Under the pieces are notes generated by a model. It ran no database searches and was not told the DNA's origin. It saw only the letters and a list, made by a program, of their open reading frames with translations. Shown here one piece after another: positions 34,355 to 43,854 of a DNA stretch of 64,000 nt. Within the stretch, counting starts at the first letter, position 1; the number at the start of each line of letters is the position of its first letter. The translations under genes were made by a program, and so were the position numbers. Source of the stretch: Paenibacillus caui (GTDB taxonomy: Bacteria > Bacillota > Bacilli > Paenibacillales > Paenibacillaceae). Where the stretch lies: positions 220,624-284,623 of the forward strand of contig NZ_JAIOGQ010000001.1 in NCBI RefSeq assembly GCF_019904135.1, read 5' to 3'.

Positions 34355-34410
34355 CAAGTAGAAACCGCAAAGCCGTCCTTTAAAAGACGGCATCCGTTTC
34401 TGCGAGAACT
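34355..34410. repeat. Dispersed ~50-bp palindrome, copy B
   Basis: CAAGTAGAAACCGCAAAGCC, GTCCTTTAAAAGAC hairpin, ATCCGTTTCTGCGAGAACT. Same family as 6055-6111 and 61275-61313. Confidence 0.7.
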
Positions 34411-34451
34411 ATAAAAAAGTATGGGGCCCCTGCCCTTATACTTTCTTATAG

Positions 34452-34490
34452 TTCAAAAAAAGGCCGGCGGGAGTAAACCCGTCAGCCTTT
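34452..34490 (-). terminator. Terminator of the BI-1-like gene
   Basis: On the minus strand AAAGGCTGACGGG pairs with CCCGCCGGCCTTT with one mismatch, followed by a T run. Confidence 0.7.
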
Positions 34491-34523
34491 CATTTGAAGC
34501 GATGAAGCGCCTGCAAATGCCGA

Positions 34524-35264
34524 TTAATCGCGGCTCGCTATTTTGGCGAGCAAGCGCAGCATTTCAAGGTAAAGCCACACCAGCGTGACCATCAAACCGA
34601 ACGCGCCGTACCACTCCATGTATTTCGGAGCTCCGCGCTCCGCTCCCCGCTCGATAAAATCGAAATCCAGCACCAGATTAAGCGCAGCAACAATGACGAT
34701 CACTACCGAAATGCCGATGCCGAGCGGAGTGCTCTCATGCAGATACGGGATTTGGACACCGAACCAGCCGAGTACAATGCTCAGCAAATAGACGAGCGCG
34801 ATTCCGCCGGTTGCGGCAATGACGCCAAGCTTGAAGTTTTCCGTCGCTTTTATGAGCTTTGTTTTGTAGGCAAGCAGCAATGCGAAGAACACACCCATCG
34901 TTAATAAGGAGGCTTGCAGTGTAATCCCATGATATACCGTTTCATATTGGGCCGAGATAGCGCCCAGGAACATCCCCTCCGCGATCGCGTAAACCGGAAC
35001 CAGATAAGGCGAGGCTTTGGGGACAAAGCTGACAATCAGGGCCAGAATAAAGCCGATAATAGCGCCTCCTATTGCCATGGGAACTACATTAGAACCGTCA
35101 AAATACAGCATCCACGTGCTGAATGCGCTGCCCACCAGGATAATCAGTGTAATAAAAGCCTTGTTCACAGTCCCCCCAATGGTCATTGCATTCAATCCGG
35201 AAAACTGATCCGGTCTGTTAAAAGTACTTTCTTTCAAAGTAGGATTGCCGCTGCGTCCGATCAA
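34524..35264 (-). CDS. Bax inhibitor-1/YccA-family membrane protein
   Basis: 246 aa from a TTG (GAGGTGATG upstream). Seven hydrophobic segments; the family's NKAFITLIILVGSAFSTW start, IAEGMFLGAISAQYE, and DFIERGAERGAPKYMEWYGAFGLMVTLVWLYLEMLRLL C-terminus are clear. BI-1-like proteins in bacteria are pH-dependent calcium-leak or protease-associated proteins; role here unknown. Confidence 0.88.
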   Translation of the reverse strand: MIGRSGNPTLKESTFNRPDQFSGLNAMTIGGTVNKAFITLIILVGSAFSTWMLYFDGSNVVPMAIGGAIIGFILALIVSFVPKASPYLVPVYAIAEGMFLGAISAQYETVYHGITLQASLLTMGVFFALLLAYKTKLIKATENFKLGVIAATGGIALVYLLSIVLGWFGVQIPYLHESTPLGIGISVVIVIVAALNLVLDFDFIERGAERGAPKYMEWYGAFGLMVTLVWLYLEMLRLLAKIASRD

Positions 35265-35467
35265 GACATCATCACCTCATTTTAGATTTTGTTTTCATAA
35301 TATCATATTTTCGCTTGCCGTATACGGTGGATCACGCCAGCCTGGATTCTTCAAGATGCCATAGAATTTCTGGCGAGCGAAGAAGCCGAATGGATCTGTA
35401 TTCGACATTGCTGAGGTTTCTTTTTATAATATGACTTAGTGAGTCTATAATTCTGGTGGTGGACATT

Positions 35468-36427
35468 ATGTTATATATCTTTTCTTTTCTTCTATCGTTT
35501 TTAATCGTTTATCTGCTGATCCCTCCGCTGGGGAAACTGGCGTTCCGTCTCGATTTTGTAGACAAACCCCGTGCGGACGTCGAACGCAAAATACACAGAA
35601 AACCGATTCCGCTTACCGCAAGCTATGCGATCTTTATCGGATTTTTCGTGTCGTATCTGCTGTTTACCAGAAACTTTTCCTGGGAAACCGGGGCGCTGTT
35701 CGCCGGAGGGATCCTGCTGCTAACGATCGGAACGCTCGATGACTGGTACAAAACCAAAGGCCGGGATTTTCCCGCGCTTCCTAAACTGGTTGTTCAGGTA
35801 TCGGCAGCCATCCTTGTCTACGCGGCAGGGATCACGTTTAGCGGATTTGTGAATCCGTTTAGCGGCGAATATGTGCTGCTTCCGGGCTGGCTGCAGTTTG
35901 TGCTAACGATCTTATGGATTTTCGGAGTGACGACGGTAATCAATTTCTCCGACGGAATGGACGGGCTGGCCGGCGGGTTATCCGCCATCTCAGCCGTGAC
36001 GCTGTTTGTGGTTGCACTTGCCAAAGGGCAGACCAATTCCGCCATGCTGTCCATCACGCTGATCGGAGTAACGCTTGCCTATTTGCGTTATAACAAACCG
36101 CCGGCAAAAGTGTTTATGGGCGATGCCGGAGCGACTTTTCTCGGCTTTATGCTGGCCGTTATTGCGCTGGACGGAGCCTTCAAGCAAGCTACGGTCCTGT
36201 CCCTGTTCATCCCGGTGCTGGCGCTGGGCGTACCGATTTTCGACAATCTGTTCGTCGTCATCAAGCGGATGCTGCAAGGAAAATCAATCTACCAGGCAGA
36301 CGCGAGCCAGGTTCATTACCGGCTGCTGCGCGCCGGCTTAAATCAGAAGCAGGTCATCATGTTCCTTTATTTGATCAGCACTTGTCTGGGACTGTCTTCG
36401 ATTATCCTGCTGCTGCTTCAGGTTTAG
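35468..36427 (+). CDS. Undecaprenyl-phosphate sugar-1-phosphate transferase (TagO/WecA type)
   Basis: 319 aa, about ten membrane helices. The MraY/WecA family motifs: IGTLDDWYKTKG (Asp-Asp), TTVINFSDGMDGLAGGLS (NxxNxxDGxDG), KVFMGDAGATFLGF, and the loop with SIYQADASQVHYRLL (H-H/R region). It starts teichoic-acid or other envelope polysaccharide synthesis by moving GlcNAc-1-P to the lipid carrier. ATG 35468 follows GGTGGTGG. Stand-alone gene with terminator. Confidence 0.9.
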   Translation: MLYIFSFLLSFLIVYLLIPPLGKLAFRLDFVDKPRADVERKIHRKPIPLTASYAIFIGFFVSYLLFTRNFSWETGALFAGGILLLTIGTLDDWYKTKGRDFPALPKLVVQVSAAILVYAAGITFSGFVNPFSGEYVLLPGWLQFVLTILWIFGVTTVINFSDGMDGLAGGLSAISAVTLFVVALAKGQTNSAMLSITLIGVTLAYLRYNKPPAKVFMGDAGATFLGFMLAVIALDGAFKQATVLSLFIPVLALGVPIFDNLFVVIKRMLQGKSIYQADASQVHYRLLRAGLNQKQVIMFLYLISTCLGLSSIILLLLQV

Positions 36428-36455
36428 CTCTTTCATAAGAATCGGCCATAGAGTT

Positions 36456-36500
36456 AAACGCCTCTCCCTCCCCAAAAAGGAGTAGAGAGGCGTTTTTAAT
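36456..36500 (+). terminator. Intrinsic terminator
   Basis: AAACGCCTCTC/GAGAGGCGTTT stem followed by TT AAT, after the TagO-type gene. Confidence 0.75.
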
Positions 36501-36559
36501 CTCTAAACCTCCAGATCTTCCAGAGCCTCCGATTATACACTAATCCTCATATCCACAAC

Positions 36560-36586
36560 AAAAAAGGCGCCTAAACAGGCACCTTA
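36560..36586 (-). terminator. Intrinsic terminator of the M20 hydrolase gene
   Basis: Minus strand: AAGGTGCC, 6-nt loop, GGCGCCTT, T run. Confidence 0.7.
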
Positions 36587-36606
36587 ATACGGAGGAAACT
36601 TACCAC

Positions 36607-37833
36607 TTATTCCGACAGCAACGTCAGCACGGTTTCGAGTAAGACATTAACGCCTTTTTCGCAATCCTCATAGGATGTCAGCTCTTCTTCGCAATGGCTT
36701 TTCCCGTTCACACTGGGAACAAAGAGCATTGCAGACGGCAGGAAGCTCGCCACGAATTGAGCGTCATGCCCTGCTCCGCTGGCCATTCTTTTATACGGAT
36801 AGCCGAAAGACTTGGTCGAATCTTCAAGATGACCGCAAATTTTCTCGTCAAACCATACCGTGTCGCGGCCCCAAAGCTTGGTTTTGCTCACGCTGCAGCC
36901 TAGCTGCTCCTCCGGCAGACCTAGAATGATGTTCTCCACCTCGCGGACGACCCCTTCGTCCTTATGCCGTGCTTCAACCGTAAAGACAACTTTGTTCGGG
37001 ATGACGGTATGAATACTGGGATAGACGCTTACTCTCCCCATCGTGTACACCAATTCGGAATCCAGCTTAGACAGTTTCTCCCGAAGCATGGCTACCAGAT
37101 CATTGGCTGCGAAAAAAGCGTCCTTGCGCATGTCCATCGGGGTCGTCCCGGCATGGTCCGATTCCCCGTTCACTTCAATTTCATAACACGCCATACCGAC
37201 CACACATTCGACGACGCCGATCGACAGTTCTTCCTTCTCGAGTACAGGTCCCTGTTCGATGTGAAGCTCCAGATAAGCCGTGGCTTCCTGAATCCGATTC
37301 TCCACCTCTCCCGCATAGCCGCTTGCCTTCAGAGCCTGCTGAAAGGAGACGCCTTCAGTATCCTTTTTGCTTAACATCAATGCTTTGTCAAATTTGCCGG
37401 AAAGTACGCCGGAGGCCATCATGGAAGGCTCGAATCTGGCGCCCTCCTCATTGGTGAAATTCATCACCGTAACCGGGATTTCCGGCTTGATTCCGTTGTC
37501 CACCAAAGTCCGTACGACCTCCAGCCCGGCAATGACTCCAAGCACGCCGTCAAACCGCCCGCCTTTCTTGACGGTATCCAAATGTGAGCCGATGACGATC
37601 GGAGGCGCCTGCCGCACGCCCTCAAGCGTAGCATACATGCACCCCATGTCGTCGGCCTTGACGGTCATGCCCAGCTCTTCACAGCAGGAACGGAAATAAT
37701 TCCGCACTGAAATGTCCTCCTGGCTTAATGACAGCCGGGTCACGCCGTTCGCTTTCGTACGTCCAAAATCCGCAAAGGTTTCGATGGTGTCCTTCAGTCT
37801 TTCGCTGTTCACAAACAGCTTTTGCTGCTGCAT
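36607..37833 (-). CDS. M20 amidohydrolase (N-carbamoyl-amino-acid hydrolase/allantoate amidohydrolase type)
   Basis: 408 aa. Two-metal site residues in GSHLDTV, GGRFDGVLG, NEEGARF, YLELHIEQGPVLE, and the dimer-interface His in GASGAGHDAQF (written MASGAGHDAQF here). Members remove N-carbamoyl groups from amino acids or split allantoate. A paralogue sits in the ergothioneine-type locus at 44649. This copy is alone, with its own terminator. Substrate not decided. Confidence 0.85.
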   Translation of the reverse strand: MQQQKLFVNSERLKDTIETFADFGRTKANGVTRLSLSQEDISVRNYFRSCCEELGMTVKADDMGCMYATLEGVRQAPPIVIGSHLDTVKKGGRFDGVLGVIAGLEVVRTLVDNGIKPEIPVTVMNFTNEEGARFEPSMMASGVLSGKFDKALMLSKKDTEGVSFQQALKASGYAGEVENRIQEATAYLELHIEQGPVLEKEELSIGVVECVVGMACYEIEVNGESDHAGTTPMDMRKDAFFAANDLVAMLREKLSKLDSELVYTMGRVSVYPSIHTVIPNKVVFTVEARHKDEGVVREVENIILGLPEEQLGCSVSKTKLWGRDTVWFDEKICGHLEDSTKSFGYPYKRMASGAGHDAQFVASFLPSAMLFVPSVNGKSHCEEELTSYEDCEKGVNVLLETVLTLLSE

Positions 37834-38004
37834 GCTTCATCATCTCCGCTTCTAAAGATTTCTTTAGGAACATTTATATCTTTATATGGTAAAACGAACG
37901 GAGCGATTTTCCATTTTACATAATGTAATAATAATTGGAGAATGGATGTGAATTTATGTTACATCGAAGCTCCAGACATCCTTTTCTCATCGAACCTCAT
38001 CCGG

Positions 38005-39099
38005 CTATTTCAGCTTTTCCAGCTTTTCACTCAGCAGTTGAAAGGCCTGCTTCAGCTTTTCTTTCGGCACAGTCGCATAGCGGTCACCGATGCTCACCTC
38101 GAATTTGCAGGTTTGTTCATCATAATCACTCAAATAAGACGTGAATCCGACGCCTGTCTGCTCATAAACGTCAATGAGAACAGGCTCAATCTTCTCTTTG
38201 GACACGTCAAAATGAACATGGAACATGTTCGACACGGGTTCTGCCGGTCTTGTTATCACGCCATGGCACTCATTATACAAACCGGCCAGCTCTTTGGCCT
38301 CCTCGTAGTACTTTCCCATTTTGTCTGCTCTTTGGTCAAAATAGTAGTCAGCGCTCAAAATATAAGGGTACAAGCTGATCAAATCCCCGCCGTGGCGTCT
38401 TTTCCAAACCTTCGATTCCTGTATAAAAGCTCCTTCACCCGCAAGAACCGCCCCCGCAATTCCGCCAACTCCCTTGTAAAATGATATATAGACACTGTCA
38501 AAAAGACTGCATACCTCAGCGGCGGATTTTTGGTAATAGGGCAGAACCTCCAGCAGTCTTGCGCCGTCCAGATGCAGCTTGATGCCCTGCTTGCGGCAAT
38601 AGGCCGAAATCGCTTCGAGCTCTTCGTAATCCGGCAGTTGGCCACCGATTTCACGCTGCGGAAGCTCCAGCAGCAAACAGGCAATGTCCTCTTTCAGTTT
38701 CCGCACATCTTCCAGCGTAATCAACCGGTCCTTGTCCGCAAGCAGGATCGGCTCGATGTGATGCAGCTTTTTGAGGCCGTCCTCTTCATGAATCTCCAAA
38801 TGGCACAAAGGATGGTAGGCTACTTTAGGAAGCCCCTTCCCGTCGCACCATATTCTGAGCGCGATTTGCTGGGCCATCGTTCCGCTCGGAAAAAAGACGG
38901 CCGTCTCTTTTCCCAGCAGCTGCGCCATCTTCCTCTCAAAATCCTCGATGACCTTCCCCTTGCCGTACATATCGCTTTCCAGCTCGCCGCCCGTCCCTTC
39001 AAAGGCCTCTTTCAGAACCTGAACGTTTCTTGGACCATGGCCTCCCAGCTTATAGGTCGTTTGATTAAAAGCTTCTAACAGCGATTTATGTTCACTCAT
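38005..39099 (-). CDS. Threonine-aldolase-like PLP enzyme
   Basis: 364 aa, fold type I. LHLDGARLLEVLPYY (PLP Asp/Arg region), then the Schiff-base Lys in YISFYKGVGGIAGAVLAG; FPSGTMAQQIALRIWCD is the phosphate-binding N-terminal segment. Low-specificity L-threonine aldolases have this order; beta-eliminating lyases are close relatives. Lone gene, weakly spaced ribosome site. Confidence 0.82.
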   Translation of the reverse strand: MSEHKSLLEAFNQTTYKLGGHGPRNVQVLKEAFEGTGGELESDMYGKGKVIEDFERKMAQLLGKETAVFFPSGTMAQQIALRIWCDGKGLPKVAYHPLCHLEIHEEDGLKKLHHIEPILLADKDRLITLEDVRKLKEDIACLLLELPQREIGGQLPDYEELEAISAYCRKQGIKLHLDGARLLEVLPYYQKSAAEVCSLFDSVYISFYKGVGGIAGAVLAGEGAFIQESKVWKRRHGGDLISLYPYILSADYYFDQRADKMGKYYEEAKELAGLYNECHGVITRPAEPVSNMFHVHFDVSKEKIEPVLIDVYEQTGVGFTSYLSDYDEQTCKFEVSIGDRYATVPKEKLKQAFQLLSEKLEKLK

Positions 39100-39153
39100 T
39101 ATTCTGCCGCTCCCTCCCGAAATTAGCCCTGTTCCTGCTCGACGAGCTCTTAA

Positions 39154-40245
39154 TTAAGCACGAACCCTTTGCTCTGCAGATGAAGAATTCTCGAAGAAAA
39201 TCCGCTGCACCGGGTAAGCCAGCTTGATTCCTTCTTCCTCCAGAATCTGGAGGATTTCTAAATTGACCAGTTGACGTACTTCCAAATATTCAGCCCAAAC
39301 GGTTGTTTTGGTAAAAAAGTAAAAGAAGATGCCCAAATTTTGCTCATTGAAGTCGGTAAAGTAGACCAAAATGGTATCTTGATCAATATGCTCGTTCTCC
39401 ATCAACAATTGCTTAATTCGGGTAATAGCGGCTGACAACCGGTCCCGATCCGAATCCAAGGCCACTCCAAGTGTAAAGGTAATCCTTCTCTTTCCCATCT
39501 TGCTCCAGTTGGTGATCGGTTGATCTGCCATCTGCGAATTGGGAACAGTAATCACCGCATCCGCAAAGGTTCGAATTTGTGTGCTCCGGAAGGTGATATC
39601 CTCTACAACCCCTTCCACTGTAGGGGTTAGAATCCAGTCGCCCTTGGAGAACGGCTTCTCAATAATGATGACTATTCCCCCTAAAATATTTCCGAGCGTA
39701 TCCTTGGCAGCCAGCGCTATAGCAAGACTTCCCAGACCCATCCCGGCTACGAGCCCATTTACACTGAATCCCCACTCCGAACCGACTAAACCAATTGTGA
39801 CGATAACCACGATAAACCGGAGCACTTTCGTCAAGAAGGGAATCAGCATGCCGGTGTCGTTCATGCTCAGTTTCTTGCCGATTCCTACCAGCAGAACGGA
39901 GGACTGGGAGGACACGATATAAGTTCCCCATCCCAGTAAAATAATGATGACGCTTCGAAAGATCCGGTCCAAGCGGACAGCGGATTCCCAGGCAGCCGGC
40001 AGGAGATATTTTATGCCCAGATAAACTCCAAGCAGGGTAAAGAAAAGCCGCAGCGGCTTTCTGAAAGCGTCCGTCCATACAGCTGCGCTATCGGAAGCCC
40101 TCAGCCATCTATTCAGCATGGAAATGCCCCACCTCGAAAACACTTTGCTAAGAAGCAAGAACAGAACGATAATCCCAACGGAAATCAAAATATGAATCGC
40201 ATTTATTCCTTCGAAAAGCCTCTCTGTCCACTCCCAAATTTTCAT
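39154..40245 (-). CDS. MscS-family mechanosensitive channel
   Basis: 363 aa from ATG 40245 (GGAGG 7 nt upstream). Four to five helices; the pore-lining region GLVAGMGLGSLAIALAAKDTLGNILGGIVIIIEKPFSKGDWI is the MscS signature, followed by VVEDITFRSTQIRTFADAVITVPNS (beta domain). Protects against hypo-osmotic shock. 136 bp divergent from udk. Confidence 0.9.
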   Translation of the reverse strand: MKIWEWTERLFEGINAIHILISVGIIVLFLLLSKVFSRWGISMLNRWLRASDSAAVWTDAFRKPLRLFFTLLGVYLGIKYLLPAAWESAVRLDRIFRSVIIILLGWGTYIVSSQSSVLLVGIGKKLSMNDTGMLIPFLTKVLRFIVVIVTIGLVGSEWGFSVNGLVAGMGLGSLAIALAAKDTLGNILGGIVIIIEKPFSKGDWILTPTVEGVVEDITFRSTQIRTFADAVITVPNSQMADQPITNWSKMGKRRITFTLGVALDSDRDRLSAAITRIKQLLMENEHIDQDTILVYFTDFNEQNLGIFFYFFTKTTVWAEYLEVRQLVNLEILQILEEEGIKLAYPVQRIFFENSSSAEQRVRA

Positions 40246-40381
40246 GTAGACACCTCCAGCCAAATTGAAATTTTATTGTAACATATTTTCGTTCTGCTTC
40301 TGGTTGGATGAGGTGAAAAATCACGCCCGCTGTGCTACAATACTGGAATTGCAACGTCTTAGGGAGGGTTATGGATTCGCC

Positions 40382-41017
40382 ATGCTTATTATTGGGATCG
40401 CCGGCGGCACCGGCTCCGGCAAAACAACGGTAGCCCGCTCCGTAATTGATCGTCTTGGATCGGGTAAAGTTACTTTCATATCACAGGATAATTACTATAA
40501 GGACCATTCACATCTCAGCCTGGCCGAACGCGAGCAGATCAACTATGATCATCCGTTCGCCTTCGATAACGAACTGCTGATTGAGCATCTCAAACAGCTG
40601 AAAAATGGACAGGCCGCGCAAGCTCCGGTCTATGATTTTACGGTTCATGCCCGCTCCACGGTGAAGACGACGGAGCTCAAGCCGAATAATATCGCCATTA
40701 TTGAAGGGCTTCATGTGCTGTCCGATGAGAAACTCCGGGAGCTGCTCGACATCAAGGTATTTGTCGATACCGATCCCGATGTGCGGATCCTTCGCCGGGT
40801 TCTTCGGGACATCGAGGAACGCGGACGCACCATTCAGTCGATACACCAGCAATATTTAACGACGGTAAAGCCGATGCACGAAGCGTTTATCGAGCCGTCC
40901 AAGAAATACGCCGACCTCATCATCCCCGAAGGCGGGCATAATGAAGTGGGCATTCAGCTCCTGGCCATCCTGACCGAAAAATATCTCACGGGTGACCGAA
41001 CGTGGGGCGAGGGTTAA
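40382..41017 (+). CDS. udk: Uridine kinase
   Basis: 211 aa from ATG 40382; the ribosome site AGGGAGGG is 14 nt away, rather far. P-loop GIAGGTGSGKTTVA, ISQDNYYKD, NYDHPFAFD, VYDFTVHAR and IIEGLHVLSDEKLRELLDIKVFVDTD are uridine/cytidine kinase blocks. Phosphorylates uridine and cytidine in salvage. Own terminator. Confidence 0.92.
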   Translation: MLIIGIAGGTGSGKTTVARSVIDRLGSGKVTFISQDNYYKDHSHLSLAEREQINYDHPFAFDNELLIEHLKQLKNGQAAQAPVYDFTVHARSTVKTTELKPNNIAIIEGLHVLSDEKLRELLDIKVFVDTDPDVRILRRVLRDIEERGRTIQSIHQQYLTTVKPMHEAFIEPSKKYADLIIPEGGHNEVGIQLLAILTEKYLTGDRTWGEG

Positions 41018-41095
41018 GGGAAGCCGGCTGCTCTGCCGCACGGCTTTTTCAGAGGGTGAGGGCAGTCCGGCAAAATAATTCGATAAAAAGATAAC

Positions 41096-41150
41096 AAGGC
41101 TGTCCCTTCGGATCTATTCAGACCACGCGGGGGACAGCCTCTTCGTTTTT
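41096..41150 (+). terminator. Intrinsic terminator after udk
   Basis: AGGCTGTCCC/GGGACAGCCT arms with a 24-nt loop and CTTCGTTTTT tail. Confidence 0.6.
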
Positions 41151-41201
41151 AGGAAAGCTGGCGCTGGCACTTAGCACCCTTCTACTCTGTCACAGCAAGC
41201 A

Positions 41202-41834
41202 TTACGGCGTGCCTAATGCCCGTCTGGCGAGCCGTTTCTCAAACCAATAGATGATCTGGTTCGTCAGGATGGCGAGCAGGGATACGCAAATCGTTCCCCA
41301 AAGGATTTTCGGCATGGAATATTGATACAGACCTTCGAACAAAAGCACTCCGATTCCGCCGGCGTTAATCCACGCCGCAATGGTCGCAATGCCGATGATG
41401 GAGACGGCTGCAATCCGCACTCCGGCCAGAATGACGGGCAATCCAAGCGGCAGCTGGATTTTCCAGAAGACCTGTGCCGGACTTAGCCCCATGCCTCTTC
41501 CCGCCTCCAGCACGCCGGGATCGACGTTCTGGAAACCGCTGATCGTGTTCCGAACGAGAATGAGCTGACTGTAGGCGACCAAAGCGACAATGGCCGACTT
41601 AAGGCCAAGTCCAAGCAGCGGAATCAGCAGCGCAAACAGCCCCATGCTCGGAATGGTATAGATGATGCCCAGCACGAGAAGGACAGCGGATGAAACCCGC
41701 TTGAACTTCGAAAGTACGAATCCGAGCGGCAGGGCGATCACAAGCGAAATGAAGAGGGCGAGTACCGTAATCTCGATATGCTGCAGCAGCTGCTCGAATA
41801 TTTTGTCGTAATGCCTGCCGGCATACTCCCACAT
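41202..41834 (-). CDS. Betaine-type ABC importer permease
   Basis: 210 aa, six helices. The BPD-transporter loop is EAGRGMGLSPAQVFWKIQLPLGLPVILAG; N-terminal LLQHIEITVLALFISLVIALPLGF. Same family as OpuCB/OpuCD and YehY/W. Last of four genes (permease, binding protein, ATPase, permease). Given the catabolic genes upstream, import of a betaine such as ergothioneine is likely. Starts 12 nt after the ATPase stop. Confidence 0.87.
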   Translation of the reverse strand: MWEYAGRHYDKIFEQLLQHIEITVLALFISLVIALPLGFVLSKFKRVSSAVLLVLGIIYTIPSMGLFALLIPLLGLGLKSAIVALVAYSQLILVRNTISGFQNVDPGVLEAGRGMGLSPAQVFWKIQLPLGLPVILAGVRIAAVSIIGIATIAAWINAGGIGVLLFEGLYQYSMPKILWGTICVSLLAILTNQIIYWFEKRLARRALGTP

Positions 41835-41846
41835 GAATATCCCCTC

Positions 41847-42824
41847 CTATGCTTCATTTCGGACAGGAAGCAGATAGGGACGTATCTGATCCAGTCCGAG
41901 CGCGCCGACAATCGTCCCGTTTGCGTCACGGACGGCGAGCTGCTTGGCACCTGTCAGCAGCAGCGACTGCAAAGCGTCCATGACGCTTTCGTCTTGTCCA
42001 ATGGTCGGACGTTCGGAGCTGCCTTCCTGCCGCTCTGCGAGCGCTGCCTGACTGATCTTGATATAGCTCAGCCGCTGAAGGCCTTCGGTGCTTTGCGTAA
42101 GGCGCCGGACGAATTCGTTCTTCGGGCGCATGATAATCTCGAGAGGCTCGTCAAATTGCTGGATTTCCCCTTCGTTCATGATGATGACTTTATCGCCCAG
42201 CTTCATCGCCTCTTCGATGTCGTGCGTTACGAACAAAATCGTTGTGGCAAGGCTGCGCTGGATTTGCAGCAGCTCGTTCTGCAGCGCCGAGCGGGTAATG
42301 GCGTCGATCGCGCCGAACGGCTCATCCATCAGCATGATCGAAGGTTTCGCGGCGAGCGCTCTGGCGAGTCCGACGCGCTGCTGCTGTCCGCCGGAGAGCT
42401 GACGGGGATACCGTTTGCGGAAATCGCGCGGCAGATGAACCATTTCGAGCAGCTCGTCAATCCGGGCGTCAATCGCAGCCGAGTCCCAGCCTAATATTTT
42501 CGGAACGGTCGCAATATTTTTTTCAATCGTCATATGCGGAAACAATCCAGTCTGCTGTATAACATATCCGATATTGCGGCGCAGCTGTGTTGCCGGAATT
42601 TCGTTAAACGGCTTGCCGTTGATATAGATCATGCCGGAGGTAGGCTCATGGATTCGGTTGATCATTTTGAGCAAAGTCGTTTTGCCGCAGCCCGATGCCC
42701 CCAAAATCGTAACAAATGTGCCTTCCTCAATCTCCAAACTTGTTTCGCGAACAGAGGGCTTGCCGGCGCCCGGAAATGTTTTGCTCACCCGGTCGAACGC
42801 AATTGCAATCTTCTTGTCAGCCAC
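41847..42824 (-). CDS. Betaine-type ABC importer ATPase with C-terminal CBS-like region
   Basis: 325 aa from a GTG with AGGAGG upstream. Walker A GASGCGKTT, LSGGQQQRVGLARAL, Walker B IMLMDEPFGAID, THDIEEAM. After residue ~250 follows a CBS-like segment (ESVMDALQSLLLTGAKQLAVRDANGTIVGALGL), as in OpuCA/OpuBA; only about one CBS repeat is seen. Energises the importer with the two permeases at 41202 and 43855. 72 nt after the binding-protein stop. Confidence 0.88.
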   Translation of the reverse strand: MADKKIAIAFDRVSKTFPGAGKPSVRETSLEIEEGTFVTILGASGCGKTTLLKMINRIHEPTSGMIYINGKPFNEIPATQLRRNIGYVIQQTGLFPHMTIEKNIATVPKILGWDSAAIDARIDELLEMVHLPRDFRKRYPRQLSGGQQQRVGLARALAAKPSIMLMDEPFGAIDAITRSALQNELLQIQRSLATTILFVTHDIEEAMKLGDKVIIMNEGEIQQFDEPLEIIMRPKNEFVRRLTQSTEGLQRLSYIKISQAALAERQEGSSERPTIGQDESVMDALQSLLLTGAKQLAVRDANGTIVGALGLDQIRPYLLPVRNEA

Positions 42825-42896
42825 TTGGAACCTTCCTCCTTTCTGGCCAAGGCGGCTTCCTCCTAAAGCGGGAAACCGCCTTTCTCTTGCTGATGT

Positions 42897-43823
42897 TTAC
42901 TTGATAATGCCTTGCTTCTGCAGGAATTCTTTCGCCACGTCCGCGTATTCCTTCTTGTCGATATCCACTTCCGCGTTCAGGCCTTGCATCGTCGGTCCGT
43001 CGATTAACGCCGAAACCTGATTGATCACGTCCGCGATTTTCGGATCCTTGCTCAGCGCCTCATTCCGGATTACCGGGCAAACGTAGTATGGAGGCCAGAA
43101 CTGCTTGTCGTCCTGAAGAAGCACGAGATCCTTGTTCGTCAGGTCGCCGTCTGTCGTAAAGCCGACCGTTACGTCCGCTTCCCCGTTCATAATCGCTCTG
43201 TATTTCAAACCGTAGTCGAACAGCTTGATGCTTTTGAAATCCATACCGCCGTATGCCTTTTTCAAGCCCTTCAATCCGTCTTCCCGTTCCTCGAATTCAG
43301 GAACCGCAGCCATCCGCAGCTGGGGAGCCAGGGTAGCGAGTTCGGAAATTTTCGTCAGGTTGTATTTGTCGGATACCTCTTTAGTCGTTACCAGGCCCTG
43401 AGAGTCGTTGGCCGTTGTCGGCTTCAGCCAGATCAGGCTAAACTGGTCCTTGTACATTTTCGAAACCGTATCATAAACGGCCTGGGCGTCCGTATTGACC
43501 GGCTGCTTCAAGATATCCAGGAGTCCTGTGCCGGTATATTCCGGGTACATGTCGATGTCGCCATTCTTCAGCGCTTCATGGGCAATCATGGTCCCGCCCA
43601 AATTCAGCTTTCGATTGACTTTATATCCGGCGTTCTCAAGCGCAAGCGAGTACATTTCCCCTAGAATGAGACTTTCGGTAAAATTTTTCGAGCCGATTGT
43701 AACGGCAGGCTTGCTGCCGGAATCGCCGGAGGCCGCCCCCTTGTCCGAATTTTTGCCTCCGCATGCCGAAACAAGCAGCATCAACGAAAGTAATGACAAT
43801 AACCAAGCTGATTTCCTTTTCAT
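42897..43823 (-). CDS. Betaine-type substrate-binding lipoprotein
   Basis: 308 aa from ATG 43823. Signal peptide with lipobox LVSACGG, so anchored outside the membrane. VTIGSKNFTESLILGEMYSLALENAGYKV and MYPEYTGTGLLDIL are OpuBC/OpuCC/YehZ-family blocks; these bind quaternary ammonium compounds in an aromatic cage. Ergothioneine-binding EgtU belongs to the same family. The ligand residues cannot be assigned without a structure-based alignment. Confidence 0.88.
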   Translation of the reverse strand: MKRKSAWLLSLLSLMLLVSACGGKNSDKGAASGDSGSKPAVTIGSKNFTESLILGEMYSLALENAGYKVNRKLNLGGTMIAHEALKNGDIDMYPEYTGTGLLDILKQPVNTDAQAVYDTVSKMYKDQFSLIWLKPTTANDSQGLVTTKEVSDKYNLTKISELATLAPQLRMAAVPEFEEREDGLKGLKKAYGGMDFKSIKLFDYGLKYRAIMNGEADVTVGFTTDGDLTNKDLVLLQDDKQFWPPYYVCPVIRNEALSKDPKIADVINQVSALIDGPTMQGLNAEVDIDKKEYADVAKEFLQKQGIIK

Positions 43824-43854
43824 CCCCAAGTTCCTCGCCTTCCATAATTTAGGT

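Larger units (their letters stand above)
34137..34523. other. Intergenic region with repeats and terminator
   Basis: 387 bp. From left: promoter region of the Rieske operon, repeat copy B (34355-34410), an inverted repeat GAACTATAA...TTATAGTTC (34406-34454), and the terminator of the BI-1 gene. No coding sequence seen. Confidence 0.5.
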